A stretch of 64,000 nucleotides of DNA from Roseobacter sp. GAI101 (GTDB lineage Bacteria > Pseudomonadota > Alphaproteobacteria > Rhodobacterales > Rhodobacteraceae): positions 297,663 through 361,662 of the forward strand of contig NZ_DS999213.1 of NCBI RefSeq assembly GCF_000156335.1. The letters run 5' to 3'. The notes under the pieces are model-generated. The model was not told the DNA's origin. It saw only the letters and a list, made by a program, of their open reading frames with translations, and ran no database searches. Made by a program: the position numbers and the translations under genes. Below are positions 1 through 10,441 of the stretch, piece by piece (within the stretch, counting starts at the first letter, position 1; each line of letters begins with the position of its first letter).

Positions 1-939
1 AGCATGGTGAGCCGCGAATCGGCATTGCTGGTAAACAACGTCCTGCTGGCGGTGTCCTGTTTCGTGGTCTTCACCGGTACCATGTGGCCTCTGTTGGCCG
101 AGATGTTCTTTGACCGCAAGCTGAGTGTCGGACCGCCGTTTTTCGACGCGGCCTTCACCCCTTTCATGGTGCTGCTGGGGCTCGTTTTGCCGATCGGGTC
201 CGCGATGCCCTGGAAGCGCGCGCATCTGGGCCGCGCTCTGAAACCGCTGCGCTATGTGTTCGTGCTGGCAATCGCGGTCGGTGGGCTGGCCTTTGCCATG
301 CAGACCGGGCGCAGTTTGCTTGGGCCGGTTGGCCTGTTTCTGGGGGCCTGGATCATCATGGGCACCATTGTCGATCTGTGGGGCCGTACGGGCCGCAGCA
401 GCGGGCGTCTGGCCCGTCTGACACGGCTTCCAAGGGCCGATTGGGGCAAGATGGTTGCCCATGCCGGGCTTGGGGTGACCATGGCGGGCATCGCTGGTCT
501 GACAGCCTGGAGCATCGACGACATCCGCGCCGTGCAATTGGGCGACTCTTATGACGTTGGAAACTATACCGTCCAGCTGGACAAGGTCGAACAACTGCAG
601 GGCCCCAACTATGTGTCGACCATGGGCAGCGTGACCTTGCTGCGCGACGGTAAGGAGATTTCACAATTGCGGCCGGAAAAACGCTTTTATCCCGTGGCGC
701 AGATGCCTACGACCGAAGCGGCCATCGACTATAATCTGGCGCGCGACGTCTATGTCGTTATCGGGGACGAACAGGACAATGGCGGCTGGGTGATCCGGAC
801 CTATATCAAGCCGATGACGAACTGGATCTGGATCGGCTGTGCGTTGATGGCTCTTGGTGGTCTGCTTAGCCTGACGGACAGGCGGTTCCGCGTGGCGGCT
901 GGCGCGGCCAAGACGACCCGTGCGGTGCCAGCGGAATGA
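1..939 (+). CDS. ccmF: Cytochrome c biogenesis protein CcmF, C-terminal part (5' end outside window)
   Basis: The frame is open from base 1, so the gene starts before the window and only the last ~313 residues are seen; the whole family protein is about 650 residues. CcmF is the inner-membrane heme lyase subunit that attaches heme to apocytochrome c in the periplasm. Visible are several hydrophobic segments, a soluble stretch of about 90 residues (DSYDVGNYTVQLDKVEQLQG and onward), and a final membrane helix (WIWIGCALMALGGLLSL). This is the usual end of CcmF. Its last four bases overlap the ccmH start (ATGA), so the two are coupled. Downstream ccmH confirms the assignment. Confidence 0.93.
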   Translation, partial: SMVSRESALLVNNVLLAVSCFVVFTGTMWPLLAEMFFDRKLSVGPPFFDAAFTPFMVLLGLVLPIGSAMPWKRAHLGRALKPLRYVFVLAIAVGGLAFAMQTGRSLLGPVGLFLGAWIIMGTIVDLWGRTGRSSGRLARLTRLPRADWGKMVAHAGLGVTMAGIAGLTAWSIDDIRAVQLGDSYDVGNYTVQLDKVEQLQGPNYVSTMGSVTLLRDGKEISQLRPEKRFYPVAQMPTTEAAIDYNLARDVYVVIGDEQDNGGWVIRTYIKPMTNWIWIGCALMALGGLLSLTDRRFRVAAGAAKTTRAVPAE

Positions 940-1388
940 GGGGGCTTGTTCTTGCGCTGATGCTGCTGGTCACGCCCGCCCTAGCCGTGCAGCCTGATGA
1001 GATCCTGTCTGACCCGGTCTTGGAACAGCGCGCCCGCGAGCTGTCCAAGGGCCTGCGCTGTCTGGTCTGCCGGAACGAAAGCATTGATGAAAGCAACGCG
1101 AGCCTGGCGCGGGATCTTCGGATCTTGCTGCGCGAACGGCTGGTCGCCGGTGACAGCGACGCCGAAGCGGTGGATTTCATTGTCGCGCGCTATGGCGAAT
1201 ATGTTTTGCTAAACCCGCCCGTGTCAGGCTCGACCTGGTTGTTGTGGGGGGCGGGGCCTTTGATGCTGCTTCTGGCGGGGGGATTGGGCTATGGCTATCT
1301 GCGCGGCCGCTCATCGGCACCCGCAGCGGACCAAACGCCGCTGAGCGCGGAGGAAAAAGCGCGGCTAGATGATATTCTGAACGGGTAA
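936..1388 (+). CDS. ccmH: Cytochrome c-type biogenesis protein CcmH (CycL)
   Basis: This is a 150-residue membrane-anchored thiol protein that reduces apocytochrome c and hands it to CcmF for heme ligation in the periplasm. A signal-like hydrophobic start (residues 1-17, ending PALA) is followed by the diagnostic LRCLVCRN motif, with the two redox cysteines at residues 42 and 45. One membrane helix lies at about 101-122 and a short cytoplasmic tail follows. Length fits the short CcmH of alphaproteobacteria, where the TPR part (CcmI) is a separate gene. It overlaps ccmF by four bases. Confidence 0.95.
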   Translation: MRGLVLALMLLVTPALAVQPDEILSDPVLEQRARELSKGLRCLVCRNESIDESNASLARDLRILLRERLVAGDSDAEAVDFIVARYGEYVLLNPPVSGSTWLLWGAGPLMLLLAGGLGYGYLRGRSSAPAADQTPLSAEEKARLDDILNG

Positions 1389-1457
1389 CGCGGGGTTTCG
1401 CTGGCTCTGGCGGAACAGTCGGATAGACTGCGGAAAATCGCAGATAGGACCCGACCC

Positions 1458-2234
1458 ATGGACTACCAAACACTGACATTTGACGTGACTGATGGCTTGG
1501 CCGTGATCACGCTGAACCGCCCCGACAAGATGAACGCGCTGACCACGCAGATGCGGGCCGAAATCGAACATGCATTTACCGAAGGCGGCAAGCAGGCGCG
1601 CTGCGTGGTGATCACCGGGGCGGGACGGGCGTTTTGTTCCGGTCAGGATCTGGGCGATGGCGGCACGGCGGCAGCGATGGACCTTGAACGGACCTTGCGC
1701 GACGAATACGCGCCGATGTTGCGCGCCATCACCAATTGTCCGGTCCCGACGATCGCTGCGGTCAACGGTGCTGCAGCGGGTGCCGGTGCCAATCTGGCTC
1801 TGGCGACGGATGTGGTTTTCGCGACTGAATCCTCTTATTTTCTTCAGGCCTTTACCCGCATCGGTCTGATCCCGGATGCTGGCGGTACGTACACGCTGCC
1901 GCGTCAGATGGGCATGGCCAAGGCGATGGGGGCTGCGCTGTTTGCCGACAAGATCAGTGCCCGTCAGGCCGATGATTGGGGCATGATCTGGGAAGCCGTG
2001 CCAGACGCAAGCTTTGACGCGCATTGGCGGGCAAAGGCTGCGCAACTGGCCAATGGACCGACCGCGGCCTATGCGGCTGCGAAAACGGCGATCCGCGAAA
2101 GCTGGGACAATTCGTTCGAGGACCAGCTGTCGCTCGAGGCGCGTGAACAGGGTAAATGTGGCCAATCGCGCGACTTCAAGGAAGGCGTGATCGCCTTCAT
2201 GCAAAAGCGCCCTGCAGCGTTCGAGGGGCGTTAA
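1458..2234 (+). CDS. Enoyl-CoA hydratase/isomerase family protein, PaaG-like
   Basis: This 258-residue crotonase-fold protein has the family landmarks ITLNRPDKMNAL, the oxyanion-hole region FCSGQDLGDGG, and AAVNGAAAGAGANLALATD. The IPDAGGTYTLPR segment, with Asp where hydratases often carry the catalytic Glu, resembles PaaG, the isomerase acting on ring-1,2-epoxyphenylacetyl-CoA. No other phenylacetate genes lie nearby, so the substrate is open; a general enoyl-CoA isomerase is equally possible. It sits 69 bases after ccmH and is probably transcribed separately. Family is certain, exact reaction is not. Confidence 0.85.
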   Translation: MDYQTLTFDVTDGLAVITLNRPDKMNALTTQMRAEIEHAFTEGGKQARCVVITGAGRAFCSGQDLGDGGTAAAMDLERTLRDEYAPMLRAITNCPVPTIAAVNGAAAGAGANLALATDVVFATESSYFLQAFTRIGLIPDAGGTYTLPRQMGMAKAMGAALFADKISARQADDWGMIWEAVPDASFDAHWRAKAAQLANGPTAAYAAAKTAIRESWDNSFEDQLSLEAREQGKCGQSRDFKEGVIAFMQKRPAAFEGR

Positions 2235-2255
2235 ACCCCATTTGAGCGGGCGGTT

Positions 2256-2555
2256 CTAAACCGTCCGTTCGACCAGCAGAACGTCATCCGGATTCAAGAC
2301 GGGGCGCGACGCACTGGCAACGACGGCGACAGCGATGCCATCCGCCAAAACCGTATGAACCGATCCCGAGACACGGTTGATCGTGATGTGTGGGGGTCTT
2401 TGCCCCTTGTCATACACTACGGCGATCTGGTCGCAATTTTGCCGGGTATCATGAACCAAGGACCCCAAGGGGGCCGTCTGCCGCAAGGCATCTTTCGACG
2501 CAAAGCTGGTTGCATTGTCCCATAGCAGTCCGGCCTGTGTCTGTGAAACTGCCAT
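2256..2555 (-). CDS. Small conserved-looking hypothetical protein, 99 aa
   Basis: I do not recognise a family. The 99-residue product begins MAVSQTQAGLLWDNATSFAS and ends DDVLLVERTV. It is mixed alpha/beta in character, without signal peptide, membrane helix or cysteine motif. Two things support a real gene: a strong purine-rich ribosome site (AGAAGGGAAG) just upstream of the ATG on the minus strand, and natural amino-acid composition with no overlap with another gene. It lies convergent to the enoyl-CoA hydratase (21-base gap) and is preceded by a 400-base AT-richer region that could carry its promoter. Confidence 0.55.
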   Translation of the reverse strand: MAVSQTQAGLLWDNATSFASKDALRQTAPLGSLVHDTRQNCDQIAVVYDKGQRPPHITINRVSGSVHTVLADGIAVAVVASASRPVLNPDDVLLVERTV

Positions 2556-2951
2556 CGCTGCTTCCCTTCTGTCGTTATGTGCATGATGCCGTCCATGGAT
2601 GCCGTGGCCCTATTAAAGACCCGCATCAGGAAAACCTCAGCTGTTAACCCTATACTTGGGCCGTTAAACGGCACGGGTCAATAACGTTGACCGATTGTAT
2701 AGTTGGGCGAAACAAAGACACGAAAAAGCCGTATTTCAGCGCGGTTGGTTTCGATAATGCCAAAAGTCTTTCGAAACAATTTTCAAGTTTTGCGGGCTTT
2801 GAACACGCGGCGGCAAGTGTATGTGATTCTGCTGCGTTTGGCCGTTTTGCCAGCCCTGTGGGGTTTTAAGGGCAGACCCCGTGAGCAGGGGAGGTACTAA
2901 GAAAAAAGCCCCGCTGATTAGCAGGGCTTTCTGTCGTTTGACTATCAGTCT
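2556..2951. other. Intergenic region upstream of the 99-aa gene, downstream of gltA
   Basis: These 396 bases hold the leader of the small minus-strand gene and, at the right end, the gltA terminator. Two overlapping plus-strand frames of about 60 codons (starts near 2687 and 2703) lack a ribosome site and normal composition, and I do not call them. The stretch is clearly more AT-rich than its flanks. No RNA gene was recognised. Confidence 0.5.
2902..2930 (-). terminator. Intrinsic terminator of gltA
   Basis: Read on the minus strand, a stem AAAGCCCTGCT / AGCGGGGCTTT (11 pairs, one mismatch, 4-base loop) is followed at once by a run of T (the A run at 2902-2907). It lies 22 bases after the gltA stop codon. 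The stem is nearly symmetric, but only the minus strand has the U-tract. Confidence 0.85.
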
Positions 2952-4247
2952 TCAGCGCTTTTCGATATCAACGTAGTCGCGCATTGTCTCGCCCAGATAC
3001 AACTGGCGCGGGCGACCGATTTTTAGCTGTGGATCACTGATCTGCTCTTTCCACTGCGAAATCCAGCCGACGGTACGCGCCAGCGCGAAGATTGGCGTGA
3101 ACATCGAAGTCGGGAAACCCATCGCTTCAAGGATGATGCCGGAATAGAAATCGACATTCGGAAACAGTTTCTTCTCGGCGAAATACGGATCCTCAAGCGC
3201 CTGTTTCTCAAGCTCTTTTGCGACCTGCAGGATGGGGTTGTTTTCAACGCCCAGCAGTTCCAGCACTTCGTCTGCGCTTTCTTTCATGACAGTCGCGCGG
3301 GGATCGAAGTTCTTGTAGACGCGGTGTCCGAAGCCCATCAGGCGGAACGGGTCGTTCTTGTCCTTGGCGCGGGCAATGAATTCGGAAATGCGGTCTGGTG
3401 TACCGATTTCCTTGAGCATCTCGAGACAGGCCTGGTTCGCACCACCATGGGCAGGGCCCCAAAGACAGGCAATGCCCGCCGCGATACAGGCGAACGGGTT
3501 CGCACCGGAGGACGACGCCAGACGCACGGTAGAGGTCGAGGCGTTCTGTTCGTGATCCGCATGCAGGGTAAAGATGCGGTCCATGGCGCGGGCCAGAATA
3601 GGATCGACCACATATTCTTCTGCGGGCACGGCGAAACACATGCGCAGGAAGTTACCGGCATAGTCCACGTCGTTACGCGGATAAACGAAAGGCTGACCGA
3701 TCGTGTATTTATACGCCATTGCCGCAATTGTCGGCATCTTGGCGATCAGGCGGATGGTTGCAACCTCGCGCTGGTGCGCGTCGTTGATGTCGGTGCTGTC
3801 ATGATAGAACGCAGACATCGCGCCCACGACGCCGACCATGATCGCCATCGGGTGTGCATCCCGGCGGAAGCCGCGGAAGAAGTTGATCATCTGTTCGTGA
3901 ATCATGGTGTGGTTGGTCACCAGATTTTCAAACTCTTCCAATTCCTTCGGGGAAGGCAGATTGCCGTAAAGCAGCAGGTAACACACCTCGAGGTAATGGG
4001 ATTTGCCGGCCAGCTGGTCGATCGGATACCCACGGTGCAGCAGGATGCCTTTGTCCCCGTCGATGAAGGTGATCGTGCTGTCGCACGCCGCCGTCGAGGT
4101 AAAGCCGGGATCGTAGGTAAATATGTTCGCCTGCGCGTAGAGTTTGCGGATATCCATCACATCCGGACCTTCGGTCGGCGAATAAATGGGCAATTCAAAG
4201 CTGTTGCCGTCAATGGTCAACGTTGCGGATTTTGTACTCTCGGCCAT
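2952..4247 (-). CDS. gltA: Citrate synthase (type II, hexameric)
   Basis: It condenses acetyl-CoA and oxaloacetate to citrate, the first step of the TCA cycle. The 431 residues match the ~430 usual for GltA. Active-site motifs are present: [10 protein letters not shown] (first catalytic His), [13 protein letters not shown] (second His), and the Asp region NVDFYSGI. I place the start at the ATG of [10 protein letters not shown] because AGAGAGGGA lies just upstream. A longer frame to 4286 (MPERAPHM) has no comparable site. It lies 112 bases after gltX on the same strand and ends at a clear terminator. Confidence 0.97.
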   Translation of the reverse strand: MAESTKSATLTIDGNSFELPIYSPTEGPDVMDIRKLYAQANIFTYDPGFTSTAACDSTITFIDGDKGILLHRGYPIDQLAGKSHYLEVCYLLLYGNLPSPKELEEFENLVTNHTMIHEQMINFFRGFRRDAHPMAIMVGVVGAMSAFYHDSTDINDAHQREVATIRLIAKMPTIAAMAYKYTIGQPFVYPRNDVDYAGNFLRMCFAVPAEEYVVDPILARAMDRIFTLHADHEQNASTSTVRLASSSGANPFACIAAGIACLWGPAHGGANQACLEMLKEIGTPDRISEFIARAKDKNDPFRLMGFGHRVYKNFDPRATVMKESADEVLELLGVENNPILQVAKELEKQALEDPYFAEKKLFPNVDFYSGIILEAMGFPTSMFTPIFALARTVGWISQWKEQISDPQLKIGRPRQLYLGETMRDYVDIEKR

Positions 4248-4359
4248 GAAGTCCCTCTCTGTCATGTGCGGCGCACGTTCTGGCACCTTCCGACCTGGAT
4301 CTGAATTGATCCACGTCTTCTGTTATCTCTCGCTTTCTTGAGATTTGCTTAAACAAACT

Positions 4360-5760
4360 TCAAATAGCGGCATCTTTCAGTCGGGCAAGGCTTTCCTCGC
4401 GCCCCAACACCAGCATCATATCGAATACCGATGGCGTGGCAGCCCGTCCGGCAAGGGCTGCGCGCAGCGGCCCCGCCAATTTACCGAATTTGGTGTCATG
4501 CTCGGCTGCAAAGCCGTTCAGCGTCTCTTCCAGCGTTTCTTTGGTCCAACTAACATTTTGCAACTGCGGCGTCAATTCTGTCAGTATACCACGGGATACA
4601 TCGTCGAGATGCTTTATCGCTTTCTCATCGGGCTGAATGGGGCGCGCATTCAGTACAAATGCTGCCTTCTCAAGGAGTTCCGGGAACTTCTTCGCGCGAT
4701 CTTTAAGGCAATACATTGCGCGCTCGAGGCCCTGTGCCTGGGCTTCCGTCAAGGCAGGCAGGCCGGCTGCCTTCAAATATCCCTCGATCTCACGCCGCAG
4801 TGCGGCATCATCGCTTGCCGCAATATGCAGACCGCAGATATTTTCCAGTTTTTTCAGGTCGAACTGGGCGGGGCTTTTGCGGATTCCATCCAGATCGAAC
4901 CATTCCTGGGCCTGCGCATCGGTAAAGAATTCGTCATCACCGTGGCTCCAGCCCAAGCGGGCCAGATAGTTGCGCATGCCAGCAGCGGGATAGCCCATCG
5001 CCTGATATTCCTGCGCGCCCAAGGCACCGTGGCGTTTCGACAGTTTCTTGCCGTCGGGCCCGTGGATCAGCGGTATATGCGCCCACACGGGCACGTCCCA
5101 GCCCATCGCGGTATAGATCATCATCTGTCGCGCGGCATTGTTGAGGTGGTCGTCGCCTCGGATCACATGGGTCACGCCCATATCATGGTCATCAACGACA
5201 ACAGCCAGCATATAAACGGGCGTACCATCGGAACGTAACAGAACCATGTCGTCCAGCTGGTCATTACCGATTCTCACGTCGCCTTGAACGCGGTCCTGAA
5301 TAACCGTCTCGCCGCTTTGCGGGGCCTTGATGCGCACCACATAGGGCGCGTCGGGGTGGGTGGCCGGGTCCGCATCGCGCCACGGCGAATGATACAGTGT
5401 GCTGCGGCCTTCGGCCTTGGCGGTATCGCGGAACTCGGCGATTTCTTCCTGGCTGGCAAAGCACTTGTAGGCCTTGCCAGCGGCAAGCAGTTCAAGAGCG
5501 ACTTCGGCATGGCGGGGGGCATTGTCGAACTGGCTGACGATATCGCCATCATGGTCCAGACCCAGCCAGGCCATCCCTTGCAGGATTGCATCGGTGGCTT
5601 CGGGGGTGTGGCGGACACGGTCGGTGTCTTCGATGCGCAGCAGGAACTTGCCACCGCGGCCGCGCGCATAAAGCCAGTTGAACAGCGCCGTGCGCGCCCC
5701 GCCAATGTGCAAATATCCGGTCGGAGACGGGGCGAAACGGGTGACCACAGGCGTTGGCAT
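4360..5760 (-). CDS. gltX: Glutamate--tRNA ligase
   Basis: This class I aminoacyl-tRNA synthetase charges tRNA-Glu (and in many alphaproteobacteria also tRNA-Gln, later amidated). The 466 residues fit the family. The HIGH-type motif is in [15 protein letters not shown] near residues 10-25, and the KMSKS-type motif is KLSKRHG near residue 240. The helical anticodon-binding C-terminus is complete. Alphaproteobacteria often have two GltX copies, and I cannot tell which this is. It diverges from comEC. Confidence 0.96.
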   Translation of the reverse strand: MPTPVVTRFAPSPTGYLHIGGARTALFNWLYARGRGGKFLLRIEDTDRVRHTPEATDAILQGMAWLGLDHDGDIVSQFDNAPRHAEVALELLAAGKAYKCFASQEEIAEFRDTAKAEGRSTLYHSPWRDADPATHPDAPYVVRIKAPQSGETVIQDRVQGDVRIGNDQLDDMVLLRSDGTPVYMLAVVVDDHDMGVTHVIRGDDHLNNAARQMMIYTAMGWDVPVWAHIPLIHGPDGKKLSKRHGALGAQEYQAMGYPAAGMRNYLARLGWSHGDDEFFTDAQAQEWFDLDGIRKSPAQFDLKKLENICGLHIAASDDAALRREIEGYLKAAGLPALTEAQAQGLERAMYCLKDRAKKFPELLEKAAFVLNARPIQPDEKAIKHLDDVSRGILTELTPQLQNVSWTKETLEETLNGFAAEHDTKFGKLAGPLRAALAGRAATPSVFDMMLVLGREESLARLKDAAI

Positions 5761-5884
5761 GAAACAGGCGTCCTTTCAGAAAATCGTATTGGCACGCCCT
5801 GATGCGGGGGCCGTTTATCATTTGCTAACCATCTTGCGGATAGCGTTAGCGCCTATCTACCCAGTGCGGGGATCGGGGGCAAGT

Positions 5885-7927
5885 ATGGGCCTGTTGCAAG
5901 GTCTTGCGCAGATGATGCAGCGGCAGCGGGGGCATCTGTTCGGTTGGGTGCCGGTTATGCTGGCTTGCGGCATCGGCATGTATTTTTCCCTCAGGGTCGA
6001 ACCATCCTTGATCTGGCTGGGGGCCGTCGCTGCTGGTGCCGCAGCGCTGGTCCTGGTGGCGCGGTATGTCCCCGAAGCGGTGTCGCCTGTGGTGATGGCT
6101 GGGGCGCTGCTGCTGATCGGTTTTGACCTTGCCGCGTGGCGCGCCCACAGCGTGGCAAGCCCGGTTCTGGGCTGGCGCTATTACGGCAGCATCGAAGGGC
6201 GGATCGTCGCGATGGACCGCAGCCAGTCCGATGCCCTGCGCCTGACGTTGGACCGTGTCGTCCTTGACCGTGTGCCGCCGCACCGCACGCCCGACCGCGT
6301 ACGCATCTCGCTGCATGGCGATCAGACCAACAGCATTCTGCCAGAGCCGGGCTTGCGCGTCATGACGACCGGGCATCTGTCGCCGCCCAGCGGGGCTGTT
6401 GAACCAGGAGGCTTTGATTTTCAACGCCACGCGTGGTTCGCGCGGTTGGGGGCCGTGGGCTATACCCGCACACCGCTGTTGGGGGTGGCCGAGGCATCGG
6501 ACGGGCACGCGGGGCTTGCAGTTTTCCGTCTGCGCATGGCGGCATCGGCGCACATCCAGGGCACACTGCCGGGGGATATCGGCGGCTTTGCCAGCGCAAT
6601 CACCACAGGGGATCGCAGTGCCATCAGCCAAATGGCGCTGTACAATCTACGGGCCAGCAACCTTGCGCATTTACTGGCAATTTCGGGTCTGCACATGGGG
6701 CTTTTATGTGCAGTGGTCTTCGGCGCGTTGCGGGTACTGCTTTGCCTCGTGCCGTGGGTCGCCCTGCGCTGGCCCACGCGCAGCATTGCTGCGGCCGGTG
6801 CCCTGATCGTGGCGTCGGGCTATCTGGCGCTGTCGGGGGGCAATGTCGCGACGGAGCGGGCGTTCATCATGGTGTCGGTGGCGTTGGGCGCGCTGATGCT
6901 GGGGCGAAAGGCGCTCAGCATACGCGCCGTGGCGATTGCCGCGACGATCGTGTTGGTCCTGCGGCCCGAAGCGTTGATGGGGCCGGGGTTCCAGATGTCC
7001 TTTGCCGCGACCACAGCGCTGGTGGCCGTGTTTGGCTGGCTGCGGAATGTGAATTTGACTTTCGGGCAAAAATGGCTGGCTCCGGTGGTGAGCACGTTCA
7101 TTTCCTCGGCAATTGCGGGGCTGTTCACGGCACCGGTAGGGGCGGCACATTTCAACACGATCGCGCATTACGGGTTGGTGGCGAATCTGGCATCGGTACC
7201 GCTGATGGGTGTCATGGTCATGCCCGCAGCGGTTGCCGCGCTGGTGTTGTCGCCCTTCGGGTTTGATCCGGCGGCGCTTTGGGTCATGGGGCTTGGCCTG
7301 CGCTGGATCCTTGGCGTCGCTGCCTTCGTCGCCGATATCAAAGGTGCGCAAGGCTTTGTCAAAGGACCGGGGCCATGGGTGTTGCCCCTGCTGGCTTCCG
7401 GGTTCCTATGGCTGTTGTTGTGGCAGGGGTGGTTGCGCCTCGCGGGGCTTGGGGCTGTGTTGGCAGGCTTTGTCCTGTGGCACGGGGCTACGCGCCCGGC
7501 AGTGCTGATCGCCGATACGGGTGGCATCGTTGGCGTGATCACACCGCAGGGCCGCGCGCTAAGCAAACCGAAAGGGGCGGGATTCATCGCCCTCAACTGG
7601 TTGGAAAATGACGGGGACGGGGCCGATCAACCCGCCGCTGCGGCCCGCTGGGGGGACAGGATGGCGTTGGCCGGTCAAGAGATCATCCACCTGTCAGGAA
7701 AACGCGCTGTGGCGGCCTTTGGCGGCTGCCACAGCGGTCAGATCGTCGTCGCATCGGTCGAGGTTGAAGGGGATATCGGGGAATGCACGCTGTTCGACCC
7801 GATCAGCCTGCGCACAACAGGGGCCGTTTCGCTGTCCGAGGTTGACGGCAGGATAAAAACGCGAACCGCGCGCCAGATGGCAGGCGCACGGTTGTGGACC
7901 AATTGGCCTGATCGCAAGAATCAATAG
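5885..7927 (+). CDS. comEC: ComEC/Rec2-family DNA-uptake channel protein
   Basis: This polytopic inner-membrane protein is the channel through which single-stranded DNA enters during natural transformation. From this start it is 680 residues. The hallmark competence-domain region is present ([20 protein letters not shown] then [12 protein letters not shown]), together with many hydrophobic helices and a DUF4131-like N-terminal soluble part. The C-terminal metallo-beta-lactamase domain of full ComEC seems to be absent or reduced, as in many alphaproteobacteria. The frame is open back to 5678 inside gltX, but GGGGGCAAGT before the ATG at 5885 makes MGLLQGLAQ the likely start. It is convergent with lexA, with a 7-base overlap of the ends. 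Confidence 0.9.
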   Translation: MGLLQGLAQMMQRQRGHLFGWVPVMLACGIGMYFSLRVEPSLIWLGAVAAGAAALVLVARYVPEAVSPVVMAGALLLIGFDLAAWRAHSVASPVLGWRYYGSIEGRIVAMDRSQSDALRLTLDRVVLDRVPPHRTPDRVRISLHGDQTNSILPEPGLRVMTTGHLSPPSGAVEPGGFDFQRHAWFARLGAVGYTRTPLLGVAEASDGHAGLAVFRLRMAASAHIQGTLPGDIGGFASAITTGDRSAISQMALYNLRASNLAHLLAISGLHMGLLCAVVFGALRVLLCLVPWVALRWPTRSIAAAGALIVASGYLALSGGNVATERAFIMVSVALGALMLGRKALSIRAVAIAATIVLVLRPEALMGPGFQMSFAATTALVAVFGWLRNVNLTFGQKWLAPVVSTFISSAIAGLFTAPVGAAHFNTIAHYGLVANLASVPLMGVMVMPAAVAALVLSPFGFDPAALWVMGLGLRWILGVAAFVADIKGAQGFVKGPGPWVLPLLASGFLWLLLWQGWLRLAGLGAVLAGFVLWHGATRPAVLIADTGGIVGVITPQGRALSKPKGAGFIALNWLENDGDGADQPAAAARWGDRMALAGQEIIHLSGKRAVAAFGGCHSGQIVVASVEVEGDIGECTLFDPISLRTTGAVSLSEVDGRIKTRTARQMAGARLWTNWPDRKNQ

Positions 7928-8619
7928 GTCCGGATCAACCCGACCAGACGGCCCTGAACCTTGACCTTGTCGGCGGGTAACACCCGCGTCTCGTAGGCGG
8001 GGTTCGCGGCCTCCAGGGCGATGGAACTGCCGTGGCGTTTGAAGGTCTTCAGCGTTGCTTCGTGGTCTTCGACCAGCGCCACCACGATATCGCCATTGTC
8101 GGCCACGGATGTCTCGCGGATCACCACGACATCGCCATCGTTGATCCCGGCGTCGATCATGGAATCGCCTTTGACTTCAAGCGCATAGTGTTCACCTCTG
8201 CCGCTGACCATACTACCGGGCACAGCAACGGAGTGGGTCATTGTCGATATCGCCTCAATCGGGACACCGGCGGCGATACGGCCCATCATCGGAATGTCGA
8301 AGGACGCGTTCGATACGGGCTGTGCCGCGGCAGGCGGCGGCATGTCAGGCCGGTCCCCGTCAATCACCCGAGGCGTAAAGCCCGAACCGGGCAGGCCGCC
8401 CATGCTGTCGGGCAATTTCACAACCTCGATCGCGCGGGCGCGGTGGGCCAGACGGCGGATAAATCCGCGTTCCTCAAGTGCCGTGATCAGACGGTGGATG
8501 CCGGATTTCGACCGCAGATCCAACGCCTCTTTCATCTCGTCAAAGCTGGGCGGTACACCATCACGCTGCACCCGCTTGTGAATAAAAGCCAGCAAGTCGA
8601 GTTGTTTCTTCGTCAGCAT
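7921..8619 (-). CDS. lexA: SOS repressor LexA
   Basis: This 232-residue transcriptional repressor of DNA-damage genes cleaves itself when RecA is active. The N-terminal winged helix-turn-helix starts [16 protein letters not shown], the typical alphaproteobacterial form. The Ala-Gly cleavage region is GRIAAGVP, the catalytic Ser lies in KGDSMIDAG, and the Lys lies in the [10 protein letters not shown] segment. The start at 8619 is preceded by AGGGG; the seven-codon extension upstream is not needed. An SOS box lies 34 bases before the start, so the gene is autoregulated. It follows moeA on the same strand. Confidence 0.97.
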   Translation of the reverse strand: MLTKKQLDLLAFIHKRVQRDGVPPSFDEMKEALDLRSKSGIHRLITALEERGFIRRLAHRARAIEVVKLPDSMGGLPGSGFTPRVIDGDRPDMPPPAAAQPVSNASFDIPMMGRIAAGVPIEAISTMTHSVAVPGSMVSGRGEHYALEVKGDSMIDAGINDGDVVVIRETSVADNGDIVVALVEDHEATLKTFKRHGSSIALEAANPAYETRVLPADKVKVQGRLVGLIRTY

Positions 8620-8652
8620 CCGTGCATCCCCTGAGATCATTGGTTTGGGTTT

Positions 8653-8667
8653 GTTCTAGGGATGTTC
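8653..8667 (-). promoter_or_regulatory. LexA (SOS) box of lexA
   Basis: GTTC TAGGGAT GTTC is a perfect match to the alphaproteobacterial LexA operator GTTC-N7-GTTC. It lies in the short gap between moeA and lexA, 34-48 bases before the lexA start. This implies that lexA has its own promoter here in addition to any read-through from moeA. Confidence 0.9.
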
Positions 8668-8684
8668 TTGTTTTGTGTCAACTC

Positions 8685-9857
8685 TTACAGGAGGATACAG
8701 TCGACCATGTCACCGATTTCACGCGGCGCATCATGGGGCGGGCGCACCATCAAAACATCGGCTTGAGCCAGAACGCTCAGCAGAGAACTGTCCTGATTTC
8801 CTTCGGGCAGGACCGCGCCATCGCGCAGAGTGGCGCGCATGTAGTGGGCACGTGGTCCCCCTTGCGGCAGATCGCAGGCCAGCGGCATCGACGTGCGTGG
8901 CGCGGCCTGCGCGGGCAGGCCCAGCATTTTGCGGATCACGGGGGCCACGAAGATCACGCCACAGACCATGGCCGACACCGGATTGCCGGGCAGGCCGATC
9001 ATCGGCACATCACGCAGACGTCCCGCCATCAGGGGTTTGCCGGGGCGCATCGCGACTTTGTAGAACGACTGTTCCATCCCCAATTCCGCAGCCACCGGGG
9101 CGACAAGATCGTGATCGCCGACAGATGCGCCGCCAATAGTGATGATCAAATCCGCAGTGCGCGCAATCTTGAAAGCCTGCGTCAGGGAGCCCGCCGTGTC
9201 CCGCGCGATGGGGATCATCCGGCAGCGTGCGCCGATCTGTTCCAGCAAGGCGGCCAGACCAAAACTGTTTGACGCGATGATCTGGTCAGGGCCGGGGTCT
9301 TCGCCCGGCTGTACCAATTCATCCCCCGTTGCAATGATCGCGACCTGCGGCATGATGTGGACGGACACGTCAGCGACGTTCATCGCGGCCAGCAAGGCGA
9401 TATCGGCAGGGCGCAGGATGCGCGGAGCCTTGATCACATCGCCGGCTTTGAAGTCACCTCCGGCGGGGCGGATATTGTCTTTGCCGTCAATGTCATGCCC
9501 CAGCATCAGCAGATCACCGCGGCGTGTCGTGTCTTCTTGGATGACGACAAAATCAGCGCCGTCGGGGATCGGTGCTCCTGTAAAGATCCGCACGGCCTGA
9601 CCGGGCTTCACGGTCCCCTCGAACCGGTGGCCCGCGGCGGCCTCGCCGATGACCTTGAACATCGCGTCGGGTTCCACCTCGGCGCGGCGCAGGGCATAGC
9701 CATCCATCGACGACGCGGCAAAGGGCGGTTGTGTGCGGGTCGCAGTAACATCCTGCGCCAAGACACGCCCCGCCGCCCGGCGCAGCGGGACCTGTTCGCT
9801 TCCGATAGGCGAGACGAGATCGAACAGGTGGAACAGGGCGTCTTCGACTGAAATCAT
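8685..9857 (-). CDS. moeA: Molybdopterin molybdenumtransferase MoeA
   Basis: It inserts molybdate into adenylated molybdopterin to complete the molybdenum cofactor in the cytoplasm. The 390 residues are close to the usual ~400. Signature stretches are SSMDGYALR near the N-terminus, ATGDELVQPGEDPGPDQI, and GGASVGDHD. It lies 110 bases after moaC on the same strand, a pairing common in Rhodobacteraceae, and is followed by lexA. Confidence 0.95.
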   Translation of the reverse strand: MISVEDALFHLFDLVSPIGSEQVPLRRAAGRVLAQDVTATRTQPPFAASSMDGYALRRAEVEPDAMFKVIGEAAAGHRFEGTVKPGQAVRIFTGAPIPDGADFVVIQEDTTRRGDLLMLGHDIDGKDNIRPAGGDFKAGDVIKAPRILRPADIALLAAMNVADVSVHIMPQVAIIATGDELVQPGEDPGPDQIIASNSFGLAALLEQIGARCRMIPIARDTAGSLTQAFKIARTADLIITIGGASVGDHDLVAPVAAELGMEQSFYKVAMRPGKPLMAGRLRDVPMIGLPGNPVSAMVCGVIFVAPVIRKMLGLPAQAAPRTSMPLACDLPQGGPRAHYMRATLRDGAVLPEGNQDSSLLSVLAQADVLMVRPPHDAPREIGDMVDCILL

Positions 9858-9967
9858 GGGGTTACCTCTGCTGCGATTTGGGCTTTTTCCCAGTCTTCAA
9901 ATGCTTGGCCAGTGGTCGCGTGTTTCCAACCGGTCCGTCCGTTGATCAAGCGACCGAGCGTCCATGA

Positions 9968-10441
9968 TCAGCTTGCCTCGTATCGGCCCGATTTGCCGCC
10001 GTCTTTCAGCATGACCCGCAGGCCGCCAATCTCCATGGCTTTGTCGACGGCCTTGGCCATGTCATAAACCGTCAGGGCTGCGACAGATGCGGCGGTCAGC
10101 GCCTCCATCTCGACGCCGGTCTGGCCGGTGGTCTTGACGGTCGCCTCTATGCGGATGCCGGGCAGATCGGGATCGGGTGTCAATTCGACGGCCACTTTGG
10201 TGATGGGCAAGGGATGACAAAGCGGGATCAGGTCGGCGGTGCGTTTTGCCGCCATGATACCAGCAAGGCGCGCCACGCCCAGAACATCGCCCTTCTTGGC
10301 CCGACCTTCGGTAATGATATCAAAGGTTTCACGCTTCATCTTGATGTAGTTTTCAGCCGTGGCAATCCGCGAAGTCACAGCCTTGTCGGACACGTCGACC
10401 ATGTGCGCGTCGCCCTTGCCGTCGAAATGCGTCAGCGTCAT
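9968..10441 (-). CDS. moaC: Cyclic pyranopterin monophosphate synthase MoaC
   Basis: This 157-residue protein catalyses the second half of the first step of molybdenum-cofactor synthesis, turning the cyclised GTP product into cyclic pyranopterin phosphate. Key stretches are the N-terminal [12 protein letters not shown], the [10 protein letters not shown] active-site segment, and [20 protein letters not shown]. The start ATG follows the trpC stop immediately, so it is translationally tied to the tryptophan genes. Confidence 0.97.
   Translation of the reverse strand: MTLTHFDGKGDAHMVDVSDKAVTSRIATAENYIKMKRETFDIITEGRAKKGDVLGVARLAGIMAAKRTADLIPLCHPLPITKVAVELTPDPDLPGIRIEATVKTTGQTGVEMEALTAASVAALTVYDMAKAVDKAMEIGGLRVMLKDGGKSGRYEAS

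Noticed and set aside
3324..4304. 326-codon open frame antisense to gltA
   Set aside because: Same type of shadow; low-complexity basic product and no start signal, while gltA is unmistakable.
9858..9967. Short minus-strand frame between moaC and moeA (22 codons)
   Set aside because: Too short and without a ribosome site; it ends well before moeA.
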